Assembly (NCBI RefSeq): GCF_036347135.1
Contig: NZ_CP108938.1
Coordinates: 4,960,001-5,024,000 of the forward strand
Length of the DNA stretch: 64,000 nucleotides
DNA from: Streptomyces sp. NBC_00775
GTDB taxonomy: Bacteria > Actinomycetota > Actinomycetes > Streptomycetales > Streptomycetaceae
Reading direction: 5' to 3'
The notes beneath the pieces were generated by a model. The model was not told the DNA's origin, made no database searches, and worked only from the letters and a program-made list of their open reading frames with translations. The position numbers and the translations under genes are program-made. Positions within the stretch are counted from its first letter, which is position 1, and each line of letters opens with the position of its first letter. Below, piece by piece: positions 34,296-41,900 of this stretch.

Positions 34296-34796
34296 ATGAA
34301 ACTCAGATCCCGACTCGGTTTCACACTCGGAGCCCTGCTCAGTTCCCTGACCCTGGCCCTGGCCGTGCCCACTTCGGCACAGGCCGCCTCCTGCGACAAC
34401 TTCGGCTGCGACGGCCATGACCCGAACGTCCAGACCTGGCAGACCGGACCGGTCAGCCCCTACGGCCCGTACGACCTCGGCGGCTCATTCGAGTATGAAA
34501 TGCGCTGGGGAAAGACGGACGGAGACCAGTACAGCTGGGGCCGTCTCTGGTACATCAGCGGCTCGGACGAGCAGAAGTGGACGGTCTACGTCCAGCGCTG
34601 TACCAAGAGCCACTCGACCTGTTACTGGCGTCTGGGCGAGAAGAAGGGCGGGGCCTCGGGCTGGACCTCGAAGGTCCCTGGCGGAACGAACTACTACTAC
34701 ACACGCACGCCGATGTACTACAACCCTTCGGGTTACGAAATGCGGGCCTGTGCGGAGGATCCCTCGGGCAACGAATCGTGCACGCCTTGGTACTGA
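34296..34796 (+). CDS. Small secreted protein of unknown function
   Basis: 166 residues from ATG 34296, preceded by GGAGGGG. A clear Sec signal peptide (basic MKLRSRLG, hydrophobic core, PTSAQAAS cleavage near residue 31) precedes an aromatic-rich mature domain of about 135 residues. That domain has six Cys and many Trp/Tyr (MRWGKTDGDQYSWGRLWY, TCYWRLGEKKGG), consistent with an extracellular beta-sandwich. No known domain recognised. Flanked by two nearly identical GGCGTAATTNCGTCA sequences (34180 and 34860). Hairpin terminator at 34848-34884. Confidence 0.75.
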   Translation: MKLRSRLGFTLGALLSSLTLALAVPTSAQAASCDNFGCDGHDPNVQTWQTGPVSPYGPYDLGGSFEYEMRWGKTDGDQYSWGRLWYISGSDEQKWTVYVQRCTKSHSTCYWRLGEKKGGASGWTSKVPGGTNYYYTRTPMYYNPSGYEMRACAEDPSGNESCTPWY

Positions 34797-34847
34797 GCGT
34801 GCCCGTACTCCACGTACGCATGGCCTGAAAGTACAAATGGCCTGAAC

Positions 34848-34884
34848 GCGAGCGGGGCTGGCGTAATTGCGTCACCCCGCTCGC
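34848..34884 (+). terminator. Hairpin terminator after the secreted protein gene
   Basis: GCGAGCGGGG (34848-34857) pairs with CCCCGCTCGC (34875-34884). The 17-nt loop contains GGCGTAATTGCGTCA. It lies 52 bp after the stop. Confidence 0.65.
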
Positions 34885-34978
34885 CCCGTTAACAGTCATT
34901 GGTGAGATTTATTCTGCTGTCCGGACTCACAGGCGCTTCCTAGACTGGCATCCCGAAAGGCAGTGATCGGGCTGCTTC

Positions 34979-35239
34979 ATGGGGGAGGCGACTTTGACCG
35001 TGACGCCGGAATGTGACACCACCAATCCAGGAATCCATCCCAACGACCAAAAGATCCTGAATCTGTTGTACGAGGGGCTGAACGACGCGTCGATTGCCCG
35101 GCACTTGGGGGTCGGACACCGCACGGTGCAACGCAAGGTGCAGCGACTCATGGAACTGCTCGAAGCCAACGGGCGGGTGGCCCTGGGGGCACGCGCCCAG
35201 GAACTCGGACTCCTCGGGAGCGCCGACACCGATCACTGA
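34979..35239 (+). CDS. Small stand-alone LuxR/HTH-type regulator
   Basis: 86 residues if ATG 34979 is used. TTG 34994 (LTVTPECD) is better placed behind GGGGGAGG, giving 81 residues. A single HTH unit, ILNLLYEGLNDASIARHLG then VGHRTVQRKVQRLMELL (about 26-62), matches the C-terminal DNA-binding domain of LuxR/NarL-type proteins, but there is no receiver or sensor domain. TAGACT at 34939-34944 may be its -10. A 10-bp-period tandem array follows the stop codon. Target genes unknown; local control of the secreted protein gene is possible. Confidence 0.75.
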   Translation: MGEATLTVTPECDTTNPGIHPNDQKILNLLYEGLNDASIARHLGVGHRTVQRKVQRLMELLEANGRVALGARAQELGLLGSADTDH

Positions 35240-35247
35240 CGACCCGC

Positions 35248-35297
35248 ACGGACCGATACGGACCGACACAGGCTGACGCAGGCCGACACAGACCGAC
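35248..35297. repeat. 10-bp tandem array, five units
   Basis: Units ACGGACCGAT, ACGGACCGAC, ACAGGCTGAC, GCAGGCCGAC and ACAGACCGAC run head to tail directly after the HTH gene stop. The period equals about one helical turn, so one face of the DNA carries the same half-sites. Confidence 0.75.
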
Positions 35298-35449
35298 AGA
35301 GGCACCTGGGTGACCGCCGGGGCCTCGTTCACCTGACCTGTGCCTCGGTTGCACGCGGGGCGCACGGCCGCCTGAGGCCGCAACCGCTTGACGGGCGGCC
35401 GCCTGGCCGACGACAGCATCTGAGGCGACGCGTCGGAATATCGGAATCG

Positions 35450-35474
35450 TGGGCCAGGACGAACTCCTGGCCCA
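35450..35474. terminator. Bidirectional terminator hairpin
   Basis: TGGGCCAGGA (35450-35459), loop CGAAC and TCCTGGCCCA (35465-35474), perfect. It lies 22 bp from the stop of the minus-strand YqeY-like gene and serves the convergent HTH gene as well. Confidence 0.75.
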
Positions 35475-35495
35475 CGAGAACCTTCTGGCGCCGAC

Positions 35496-35960
35496 TCAGC
35501 CGGCGAGCAGCTTCTTCACCACGGCGGCGACGCGGCCGCCCTCGGCCAGGCCGGCCACCTTCGGGTTCACGATCTTCATGACCTGCCCCATGGCGCGCGG
35601 CCCCTCGGCACCAGCCGCCTTCGCCTCCTCGACGGCCTGGGCGACGATCTGCTGAAGCTCGTCGTCGGACAGCTGCTTGGGCAGGTACGCGGCGAGGACC
35701 TCGCCCTCCGCCTTCTCCCGCTCGGCCGACTCGGGACGCCCGCCCGCCGCGAAGGCGTCCGCGGCCTCGCGGCGCTTCTTCGCCTCGCGGGTGATCACCT
35801 TCTGCACTTCGTCGTCGGAGAGTTCGCGCTTGGTCTTGCCCGCGACCTCCTCCTTGGTGATGGCGGTGAGGGTCAGCCGGAGCGTCGAGGAGCGGAGCTC
35901 GTCGCGCCCCTTGATCGCGGCGTTGAGGTCTTCCTGAAGCTTCGACTTGAGCGTGGTCAT
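35496..35960 (-). CDS. GatB/YqeY domain-containing protein
   Basis: 154 residues from ATG 35960 (MTTLKSKLQEDLNAAIKGRD). Full-length YqeY-type helical protein with KREAADAFAAGGRPE (middle) and VMKIVNPKVAGLAEGGRVAAVVKKLL (C-terminal helical tail domain, related to the tail of GatB). In the family it is thought to bind tRNA or assist aminoacylation, but the role is unproven. Monocistronic, divergent from the metallophosphoesterase gene. Confidence 0.9.
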   Translation of the reverse strand: MTTLKSKLQEDLNAAIKGRDELRSSTLRLTLTAITKEEVAGKTKRELSDDEVQKVITREAKKRREAADAFAAGGRPESAEREKAEGEVLAAYLPKQLSDDELQQIVAQAVEEAKAAGAEGPRAMGQVMKIVNPKVAGLAEGGRVAAVVKKLLAG

Positions 35961-36049
35961 GTCGCTGATTGTCGCAGGTGTGGTCAGCCGGTTGCCTGTT
36001 GATTTCGGGGCGCGCTCCCTGTGCCCTCGCGGGGGGCGGGAGTGCGGGG

Positions 36050-36058
36050 TTGTCCACA
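36050..36058 (+). promoter_or_regulatory. DnaA-box-like site TTGTCCACA
   Basis: Exact DnaA-box sequence in the 139-bp divergent gap between the YqeY-like gene and the metallophosphoesterase gene, 42 bp before the latter's start. Confidence 0.4.
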
Positions 36059-36099
36059 GGCGGGCAAGCGGGCTCGCCGGGGTCTGACACGATGGACGT

Positions 36100-37026
36100 A
36101 TGCGCGCGCGATACGGAGTACCCCTGGGAATCACGGCGGTGGGCGCCGCCGGTCTGTTGTACGCGGCGGGTTTCGAGGCCCGCTCCTTCCGCCTCCGGAG
36201 GGTGACGGTCCCGGTCCTGCCACCGGGGATGCGACCACTGCGCGTCCTTCAGGTCTCCGACATCCACATGGTGGGCGGTCAGCGCAAGAAGCAGCGCTGG
36301 CTGCGCTCCCTGGCCGGTCTGCGCCCCGACTTCGTGATCAACACCGGGGACAACCTCTCCGACCCCGAGGGCGTGCCCGAGGTCCTGGACGCGCTGGGCC
36401 CCCTGATGGAGTTCCCGGGGGCGTACGTCTTCGGTTCGAACGACTACTACGGCCCCAAACCCCGCAACCCCGCCCGCTACTTGACCGAGAAGATCCAGGG
36501 CCGCCACGGCCTGAACGGCAACCCACCCGTGGTGGGCGCCATCCACAACCCGTGGGAGGACCTGCGCGACGGCTTCGACACGGCGGGCTGGCTGAACCTG
36601 ACGAACACGCGGGGGACGCTGAAGGTCGAGGGCGCGGAGATCGAGCTGACCGGCCTCGACGACCCGCACATCAAGAGGGACCGCTACGCGCGCGTGGCCG
36701 GTGGCCCCTCGGAGTCCGCCGACTTCTCGATGGGCGTGGTCCACGCCCCGTACCTGCGCACCCTGGACGCCTTCACGGCCGACGGCTACCCGCTGATCCT
36801 GGCCGGCCACACCCACGGCGGCCAGGTCTGTGTCCCCTTCTACGGCGCCTTGGTCACCAACTGCGACCTGGACGCGGACCGCGTGAAGGGCCTGTCCACG
36901 CATACGGCGGAGGGCCGGACGGCGTACATGCACGTCTCGGCGGGCTGCGGAACGAACCGCTACACGCCGGTACGGTTCGCCTGCCCGCCGGAGGCTTCAC
37001 TGCTGACGTTGGTGGAGCGGAGGTAA
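36100..37026 (+). CDS. Membrane-anchored metallophosphoesterase (YkuE/YaeI-like)
   Basis: 308 residues. An N-terminal hydrophobic segment (VPLGITAVGAAGLLYAAGF) serves as anchor or signal. Calcineurin-type motifs are VSDIHM (D-x-H), NTGDNLSD (GD), FGSNDYYG (the usual GNHD has become GSND, keeping Asn-Asp but lacking the canonical His), VVHAP, and AGHTHGGQ. The two-metal site is otherwise complete. Relatives act on lipid or nucleotide phosphoesters outside the membrane. Start ATG 36100 has CACGAT 6 nt upstream, consistent with leaderless expression. Confidence 0.88.
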   Translation: MRARYGVPLGITAVGAAGLLYAAGFEARSFRLRRVTVPVLPPGMRPLRVLQVSDIHMVGGQRKKQRWLRSLAGLRPDFVINTGDNLSDPEGVPEVLDALGPLMEFPGAYVFGSNDYYGPKPRNPARYLTEKIQGRHGLNGNPPVVGAIHNPWEDLRDGFDTAGWLNLTNTRGTLKVEGAEIELTGLDDPHIKRDRYARVAGGPSESADFSMGVVHAPYLRTLDAFTADGYPLILAGHTHGGQVCVPFYGALVTNCDLDADRVKGLSTHTAEGRTAYMHVSAGCGTNRYTPVRFACPPEASLLTLVERR

Positions 37027-37343
37027 GGGGGCCGGAGGGCAGGGGCGGAGAGCAGAGGCCGGAGAGCAGGGGCGGACTCGGGACGCCGACGGGGGGCGCC
37101 GCTGACGAAGCGGGCCGAGAACGGCGCGCGCCACTGATACGGAGGGCCGCGGAGCACAGACCCGGACGACCGTGAGCCGCTGACCCGTACGGCACGGACG
37201 GCTGCGCCCCGCCGACACCCACGGCACGGACTGTGCGGGCTGCACGAACTGCGCGGGCCGTGCGGGCCGCACAGTCCATGCGGGCGTAACCCACCCAGGC
37301 GACCCATATCGCCCGATTCGTCCGCTCCCCTTAGCGTGGGGCC
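37027..37343. other. 317-bp intergenic region with low-complexity purine- and GC-rich repeats
   Basis: No gene seen. 37031-37080 is built of GGAGAGCAGGGGC-type repeats. 37215-37275 has several TGCGGGC(C/T)G repeats, with ends that could pair (CTGTGCGGGC ... GCCCGCACAG). The promoter for the Pr6Pr gene is at the end: TAGCGT 6 nt before ATG 37344. Confidence 0.5.
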
Positions 37344-38144
37344 ATGATCGCCCCCATACCCAAGGACATACCCGACATCCCCGCGATACCGGGTATCCCC
37401 CCGCCGACCCTCTCCGTCGTCCCCGCGACGGCGGTGGTGGCCCCCACACGCCGCCCGGTGGCGGCGGCTTTCCGACTGCTCGTAGCCCTCGCGGCGGCGA
37501 CGGGCGTGGCCATCGACCTGATCCTGGGCAGCCCGCTCCACGTCCTCAGCTACTTCACGATCCAGAGCAACGTGCTCGTGGCGGTGGTCTTCGCCGCCTC
37601 GGCCTGGCGTGCGTGGACGGCCCGCCGTCCGCTGCCCGGCGCAGTGACCGGCGGCACACTGCTCTACATCTCGATCACGGGCCTCGTCTACCACCTGATC
37701 CTGGCGAACCAGTCCAGCGGCTTCTCGATGACCGGGGAGATCGACACCCTCACGGGCTGGCACGCGGTGGCCAACCAGCTCCTGCACACGGCGACGCCGA
37801 TCGCGGTGCTGGCCGACTGGCTCCTGCTGACCCGCCCGACCCCGCTGGCCGTCCGAAACGCCGCCACCTGGCTCCTCTACCCCCTCGCCTACCTGGGCTT
37901 TTCCCTGGCCCGCGGCGCGATGATGTCCCCCGGCACCCCGACGCGCTATCTCTACCCCTTCGTGGACGTCGACCAGCACGGCTACGTCGGCGTCCTCGGC
38001 AACACGGCGATCCTCGGCGTCGCCTTCTATGCCCTCGCCCTCCTCACCGTCGCCCTCGACCACGTCCGCCCCGACCCGGTCCACCACCGCGTCCGACGCC
38101 CCGAAAACCGGATTTCGTCTCCGGCCACCAGTGGGCTAAAGTAA
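37344..38144 (+). CDS. Pr6Pr-family integral membrane protein
   Basis: 266 residues. About six membrane helices follow a Pro/Ile-rich N-terminus (IPKDIPDIPAIPGIPPP, apparently grown by short repeats). Motifs seen in the family are YFTIQSNVLVA and GLVYHLILANQ, then NQLLHTATPIAVLADW and LGFSLARGAM...YPFVDV. No enzymatic motif. Function unknown; the fold is related to FAR-17a/AIG1 proteins. TAGCGT 6 nt upstream supports a leaderless start. The tRNA-Pro gene follows 29 bp after the stop. Confidence 0.85.
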   Translation: MIAPIPKDIPDIPAIPGIPPPTLSVVPATAVVAPTRRPVAAAFRLLVALAAATGVAIDLILGSPLHVLSYFTIQSNVLVAVVFAASAWRAWTARRPLPGAVTGGTLLYISITGLVYHLILANQSSGFSMTGEIDTLTGWHAVANQLLHTATPIAVLADWLLLTRPTPLAVRNAATWLLYPLAYLGFSLARGAMMSPGTPTRYLYPFVDVDQHGYVGVLGNTAILGVAFYALALLTVALDHVRPDPVHHRVRRPENRISSPATSGLK

Positions 38145-38173
38145 ACGACGTCGCCGCGACAAGCAGCGACGAT

Positions 38174-38247
38174 CGGGGTGTAGCGCAGCTTGGCAGCGCG
38201 CTTCGTTCGGGACGAAGAGGTCGTGGGTTCAAATCCCGCCACCCCGA
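38174..38247 (+). tRNA. tRNA-Pro (CGG)
   Basis: 74 nt. Acceptor CGGGGTG/CACCCCG plus discriminator A. The anticodon stem CTTCG/CGAAG encloses the loop TTCGGGA with anticodon CGG. T arm GTGGG-TTCAAAT-CCCGC. The CCA end is not encoded. The 3' end is followed at once by an integrase remnant, so it served as an integration site. Confidence 0.97.
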
Positions 38248-38262
38248 CAGCTAAATAGCAGT

Positions 38263-38586
38263 TCAGAGGGCCCTTACCGATTCGGTAAGGGCCTTCTGGC
38301 GTTGCTGCGTGTCTATCTGCGTGACTAGCGCTCCGGATCCCGCTTGAAGATGCCGCTTGAAGATGCCGTCCATGACCACGGCGCCGGTCTGGATCATGGG
38401 CCGGATCTGTTTCCGGTACACCTCCTCGGTCACGCCCGTGCCGGAGTGCCCGACGAGTCGGGAGATCTCTTCCAGCGGAACGCCACGGTCGGAGAGCAGA
38501 GACACGAAGCTGTGCCGGAGCACGGCTACAGGAGTCCCTGGGCGTCCCCACCGTTGATCGCCGAGGCGTCCGGACCGATGGTGTAC
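38263..38586 (-). pseudogene. C-terminal remnant of a tyrosine-recombinase integrase
   Basis: The frame is open from just below a TAG (38587-38589) to the stop at 38263 and encodes GRLGDQRWGRPGTPVAVLRH, SFVSLLSDRG, VPLEEISRLVGHSGTGVTEE and VYRKQIRP. That is the last quarter of a phage-type integrase, with the catalytic Arg (LRHSF), the GHSGT box and the Tyr nucleophile (VYRKQ). Everything before it is missing, so it cannot be active. It abuts the 3' end of tRNA-Pro, the usual position for the integrase of a tRNA-targeting element. Confidence 0.85.
38269..38293. terminator. 11-bp stem terminator between tRNA-Pro and the integrase remnant
   Basis: GGCCCTTACCG (38269-38279) and CGGTAAGGGCC (38283-38293) with a 3-nt loop, followed by TTCTGG. 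It overlaps the last codons of the integrase remnant and ends the tRNA transcript. Confidence 0.75.
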
Positions 38587-38697
38587 CTACTGATGTCCTA
38601 TAGCCAGGCCGAGGAAGTCTCGGAATACGCTGCCCAACTGGCCCGGAGCCACGGATTGGTCTGTTTTGATCCACAGGGTGAAACCCTGCGGCCTTGA
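38578..38697 (+). pseudogene. C-terminal fragment of a small Streptomyces hypothetical protein
   Basis: 39 codons, MVYLLMSYSQAEEVSEYAAQ to ARSHGLVCFDPQGETLRP. The ending HGLVCFDPQ...LRP is one I recognise from ~120-160-aa hypothetical proteins of streptomycetes, here without its N-terminal part. It is fused back-to-back to the integrase remnant. It has no start signal and is probably not expressed. Confidence 0.55.
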
Positions 38698-39005
38698 GGA
38701 TCGCTGCTGGAAGCGCGGCAGCGGCCCGGGGCGAGTCGGCGCGATACAGCAACGAAGTACAGCAACCACAGCACCCGGCTACGCCCAGCGGTGTCCGTCA
38801 GCCGCTCCGGGCAACCTGTATGACCGTTAATGCCTGGTCTTGTTAGAGCTACGGATCAGAACGTGTCACTCTCTGCGCCTGGGTGGCGAGATCACGCCCT
38901 CTACAGGGGATGGCATGCGGCTGTACCGTGCGATCCGCACACATAGGAGCACCTCAGGGCACTGGAGCCAGACCTGTGATAGCCATTCAACTTGCTTCTG
39001 AGGGC

Positions 39006-39620
39006 ATGGACACAGCCTTCATCGCCGCCATTGCCGGCGTGGCTGGCGCTCTGGTGGGAGGGGTGGCCACCGTCGCCGCCGCCCGTTCCTCCAGCCGAGG
39101 ATCCGTGGGTGCTGTCGCGAAATCAGGAGCCGATGCCTACGGCATGTCCGTTCGGCAGACACGGATGGACTCGTATCAGGAGTTTGCCAAGGCGGCGCGT
39201 CTGGCGGTAAGTCAGATTCAAGACGCCGCAAACTCAGTCGGGGCGTACAGCCAAAGCATCGGAGAAGACGAGCGTCGCGGTGCCATCCCATCCCTACAGG
39301 ACCTGCTCGCTCAACTCGACCCGATGGGCGATGCCGCGATCCGCGTACGACTCGCCGGCCCAAAGGTCGTCGCCGAAGAAGCGCATGCAGTGCTTGAGAA
39401 GTGCGGGAACGCGCTGGGTGACCTGGAGAGCTACGTCGGACTGGTCCAAAGCAGCCCCTTCATGTCAGTAGACAGCGACGATCTCACGATCATTACGGAA
39501 GGCCCCCTGATCCGATACCGCGAGGTAGCAGCCTCCATCGGAGCTGTTTCAAATGCGATCGCAGGGTTCCTTGACGTAGCGCGTGACCACCTGGACGACT
39601 GGAATGGAAGACCCGCTTAG
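39006..39620 (+). CDS. Hypothetical membrane-anchored protein of the tRNA-linked accessory segment
   Basis: 204 residues from ATG 39006 (MDTAFIAAIAGVAGALVGG); the frame is open from 38883 and GTG 38976 is an alternative. One N-terminal membrane helix, then a mostly helical cytosolic domain (RQTRMDSYQEFAKAARLAVSQ; DLESYVGLVQSSPFMSVDSDD). Base composition is clearly less GC-rich than the neighbours, with several A-ending codons, which suggests acquisition. No family recognised. The 308 bp before it (38698-39005) hold no gene I can support. Confidence 0.6.
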   Translation: MDTAFIAAIAGVAGALVGGVATVAAARSSSRGSVGAVAKSGADAYGMSVRQTRMDSYQEFAKAARLAVSQIQDAANSVGAYSQSIGEDERRGAIPSLQDLLAQLDPMGDAAIRVRLAGPKVVAEEAHAVLEKCGNALGDLESYVGLVQSSPFMSVDSDDLTIITEGPLIRYREVAASIGAVSNAIAGFLDVARDHLDDWNGRPA

Positions 39621-39846
39621 CGGTGCACCGAGAGCCAGGCCTGGGCGAGCATGGACCTGTCCCCGGTGAGTGTCTAACTGCGTGACAACGACGACACACG
39701 GCCGCCCTTCCTGTGTCTCTGGTGATCGTTTGCCCCCCCCTCTCGGCCCCCTCGGCCCCCCTCGATCAACCACCGGCTCATTCGGCCCGGCCCACGCTCC
39801 TGAGAGAGCGTGTGCCGGGTCTGTTCGTGGAGTCCTCTGATATCGC

Positions 39847-39895
39847 CTGACAGCTGTCGGCGGCCGCTGTCAGCGGGCTGGCCATGGACTGTCAG
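39847..39895. promoter_or_regulatory. Heptamer repeats upstream of the ABC exporter operon (possible SARP operator)
   Basis: CTGTCAG occurs at 39867-39873 and 39889-39895, exactly 22 bp apart. Related CTGTCGG lies at 39854-39860 and inverted CTGACAG at 39847-39853. SARP-family activators bind direct heptamers spaced 11 or 22 bp near the -35 region. An AfsR-like SARP gene lies just beyond the exporter. The rest of the 336-bp gap (39621-39956) holds no gene. Confidence 0.45.
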
Positions 39896-39956
39896 CAGGG
39901 CCCGGCATCGTCATGGTCATCGAGAACGACGAGGACCTGACGAGGAGTTGTTGAAC

Positions 39957-40916
39957 ATGGCGTACGCGATCCGGGCCGAGGGACTGGTCAAGAAGTACGG
40001 CGACTTCACCGCCCTGGACGGCGTCGACCTGGAGGTCCCGGCCGGCAAGGTCGTCGGCGTCCTGGGCCCCAACGGCGCCGGCAAGACCACCACCGTGCGC
40101 ATCCTGGCCACGCTGATGCGCCCCGACGGCGGACACGCCACCATCGGCGGCCACGACATCGTCAAGGACCCGGTCAAGGTCCGGCAGCTGATCGGGCTGA
40201 CCGGTCAGTACGCCTCCGTGGACGAGACCCTGTCCGGCGCCGAGAACCTGGTGCTCATCGGGCGGCTGCTCGGCCTGTCCCGGCGCGATGCGAAGGCGCG
40301 GGCCGCCGAGCTCCTGGAGAACTTCTCTCTCTCCGAGGCGGCCCGCAAGCCGATCGCCACCTTCTCCGGCGGTATGCGACGGCGTCTGGACCTGGCCGCC
40401 TCCCTGGTCGGCCGGCCCCAGGTGCTCTTCCTGGACGAGCCCACCACCGGCCTGGACCCGCACGCCCGGCAGGAAGTCTGGGATGTCGTACGGCAGTTGG
40501 TCGCCGACGGCTCCACGGTGCTGCTCACCACCCAGTACCTGGAGGAGGCCGACCAGTTCGCCGATTCCATCACCGTCTTCGACAAGGGCCGCAAGGTCGC
40601 CGAAGGCCGGCCCGGTGAGCTCAAGCGCCGCGTCGGCGGCCAGATCCTCCAGGTCCGGCCCACCGTGGCCGCCGATGTGCCGCGGGTCACGCAGGTGCTC
40701 GCCGAGTTGTCCGGCCACTCGCCCGCTCAGGACTCCGGCGTGCTGACCGTCCCGGCCGACGACCCGCTGATCGTCGCCGCGGTCGCCCGCCGCCTGGACG
40801 GCGCCGGCATCACCGCCGATGAACTCGGCCTGCGGCTGCCCAGCCTGGACGAGGTCTTCCTCGCCCTGACCGGACACGCGCCCGCCACGACCGACGAGCA
40901 GCCCGTCGCTGTCTGA
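39957..40916 (+). CDS. ABC exporter ATP-binding subunit, DrrA-like
   Basis: 319 residues from ATG 39957 (CGAGGAG 9 nt upstream). Walker A GPNGAGKTT (about 40-48), Q-loop region TGQYASVDETLSG, ABC signature FSGGMRRRLDLA, Walker B VLFLDEPTTGLDP, and H-loop replaced by Gln (LLTTQYLEEAD), as in DrrA/daunorubicin-resistance subfamily members. The C-terminal DrrA domain ends LPSLDEVFLALTG. With the permease behind it, it forms an exporter for a hydrophobic drug or lipid. Expected in the cytoplasm bound to the permease. Confidence 0.93.
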   Translation: MAYAIRAEGLVKKYGDFTALDGVDLEVPAGKVVGVLGPNGAGKTTTVRILATLMRPDGGHATIGGHDIVKDPVKVRQLIGLTGQYASVDETLSGAENLVLIGRLLGLSRRDAKARAAELLENFSLSEAARKPIATFSGGMRRRLDLAASLVGRPQVLFLDEPTTGLDPHARQEVWDVVRQLVADGSTVLLTTQYLEEADQFADSITVFDKGRKVAEGRPGELKRRVGGQILQVRPTVAADVPRVTQVLAELSGHSPAQDSGVLTVPADDPLIVAAVARRLDGAGITADELGLRLPSLDEVFLALTGHAPATTDEQPVAV

Positions 40917-40933
40917 GCCCCTGCTCCCCCGTT

Positions 40934-40961
40934 CCGCGAAGTCCGCGAAGTCCGCGAAGGC
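40934..40961. repeat. 9-bp triplicate in the spacer between exporter genes
   Basis: CCGCGAAGT repeated three times (last unit CCGCGAAGG) in the 74-bp spacer between the ATPase and permease genes. It alters spacer length only. Confidence 0.7.
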
Positions 40962-40990
40962 TTCTCCCTAGATCCGAGAGGACCCCCGTC

Positions 40991-41806
40991 ATGAGCACCC
41001 AGCCCCTCAGCGCCCACGCCGAGCTCTCCGGCCGTATCGGCCTCGCGCAGACCGCGCAGCACAGCCTCGCTCTCGCCGGGCGCGGCGTCACCAAGTTCAT
41101 GAAGTCGCCGATGCAGCTGGTCGATGTGATCCTCACCCCGATCATCAGCCTGCTGATGTTCATCTACCTCTTCGGGGACGCCATGTCCGGTGGCGACACC
41201 GACGGCTATCTGCGGCTCGTCACCCCCGGCGTCATGGTCATGGCCGTCTTCCAGGCCAGCATCGGCATCGGCGCCTCGCTCTCCGCGGACGCCAGTACCG
41301 GGATCTTCGACCGGTTCCGCAGCATGCCGATTGCCCGCTCCAGCCCCCTGATCGGCGCCGTCCTCGCCGACATCGTCCGCTATGTCGTCTGTCTGGGCAC
41401 CCTGGTCGTCCTCGCCCTGGTCATGGGCTACCGCGTCGAGACCGGCCCGCTCGCCGCGCTCGCCGCGCTCGCCCTGCTCGTCGGCTTCGCCCTCAGCTTC
41501 TCCTGGATCTCGGTGTACCTCGGCATGCTGATCAAGAACCCCGCCTCCGTGCAGGGCCTGATGACCATCCTGATCCTGCCGCTCACCTTCGCCAGCAACG
41601 TCTTCATCCCCAGGGACGGCATGGCCGGCTGGCTCCAGGCCTGGTCCGACGTCAACCCCGTCTCCCTGGTGGCCGACACGGTCCGCGGCCTGCTCAACGG
41701 CGGCCCGGTCGCCGGTTCCCTGGCCGGCACTCTCGCCTGGATGGCCGGCGTGATCGTCGTCTTCTTCCCGCTGGCCATGCGCGCCTACCGCAAGAACGCC
41801 GGCTGA
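40991..41806 (+). CDS. ABC-2-type exporter permease, DrrB-like
   Basis: 271 residues with six membrane helices (ABC2_membrane family). Long first cytosolic segment, then PMQLVDVILTPIISLLMFIYL, MAVFQASIGIGASLSADA, FRSMPIARSSPLIG (the conserved cytosolic coupling loop), and a final TM pair around MAGVIVVFFPLAMRAYR. Partner of the preceding ATPase. Substrate unknown. The operon ends in a 19-bp perfect-stem terminator. Possibly regulated by the AfsR-like protein encoded convergently. Confidence 0.92.
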   Translation: MSTQPLSAHAELSGRIGLAQTAQHSLALAGRGVTKFMKSPMQLVDVILTPIISLLMFIYLFGDAMSGGDTDGYLRLVTPGVMVMAVFQASIGIGASLSADASTGIFDRFRSMPIARSSPLIGAVLADIVRYVVCLGTLVVLALVMGYRVETGPLAALAALALLVGFALSFSWISVYLGMLIKNPASVQGLMTILILPLTFASNVFIPRDGMAGWLQAWSDVNPVSLVADTVRGLLNGGPVAGSLAGTLAWMAGVIVVFFPLAMRAYRKNAG

Positions 41807-41825
41807 TCCTCCGGTGACAGGCACG

Positions 41826-41872
41826 GCCGGGCGGGGTCCGCACCTACAGGGGTGGTGCGGACCCCGCCCGGC
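41826..41872. terminator. 19-bp perfect-stem bidirectional terminator
   Basis: GCCGGGCGGGGTCCGCACC (41826-41844) pairs perfectly with 41854-41872 around a 9-nt loop. It lies between the convergent exporter operon and the AfsR-like gene. Confidence 0.85.
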
Positions 41873-41900
41873 TGCCTGTCCGCATGACCGCGCGCCGTCG

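Noticed and set aside
35248..35297. CRISPR-like array
   Set aside because: Units are 10 bp, contiguous and without spacers; no cas genes in the window.
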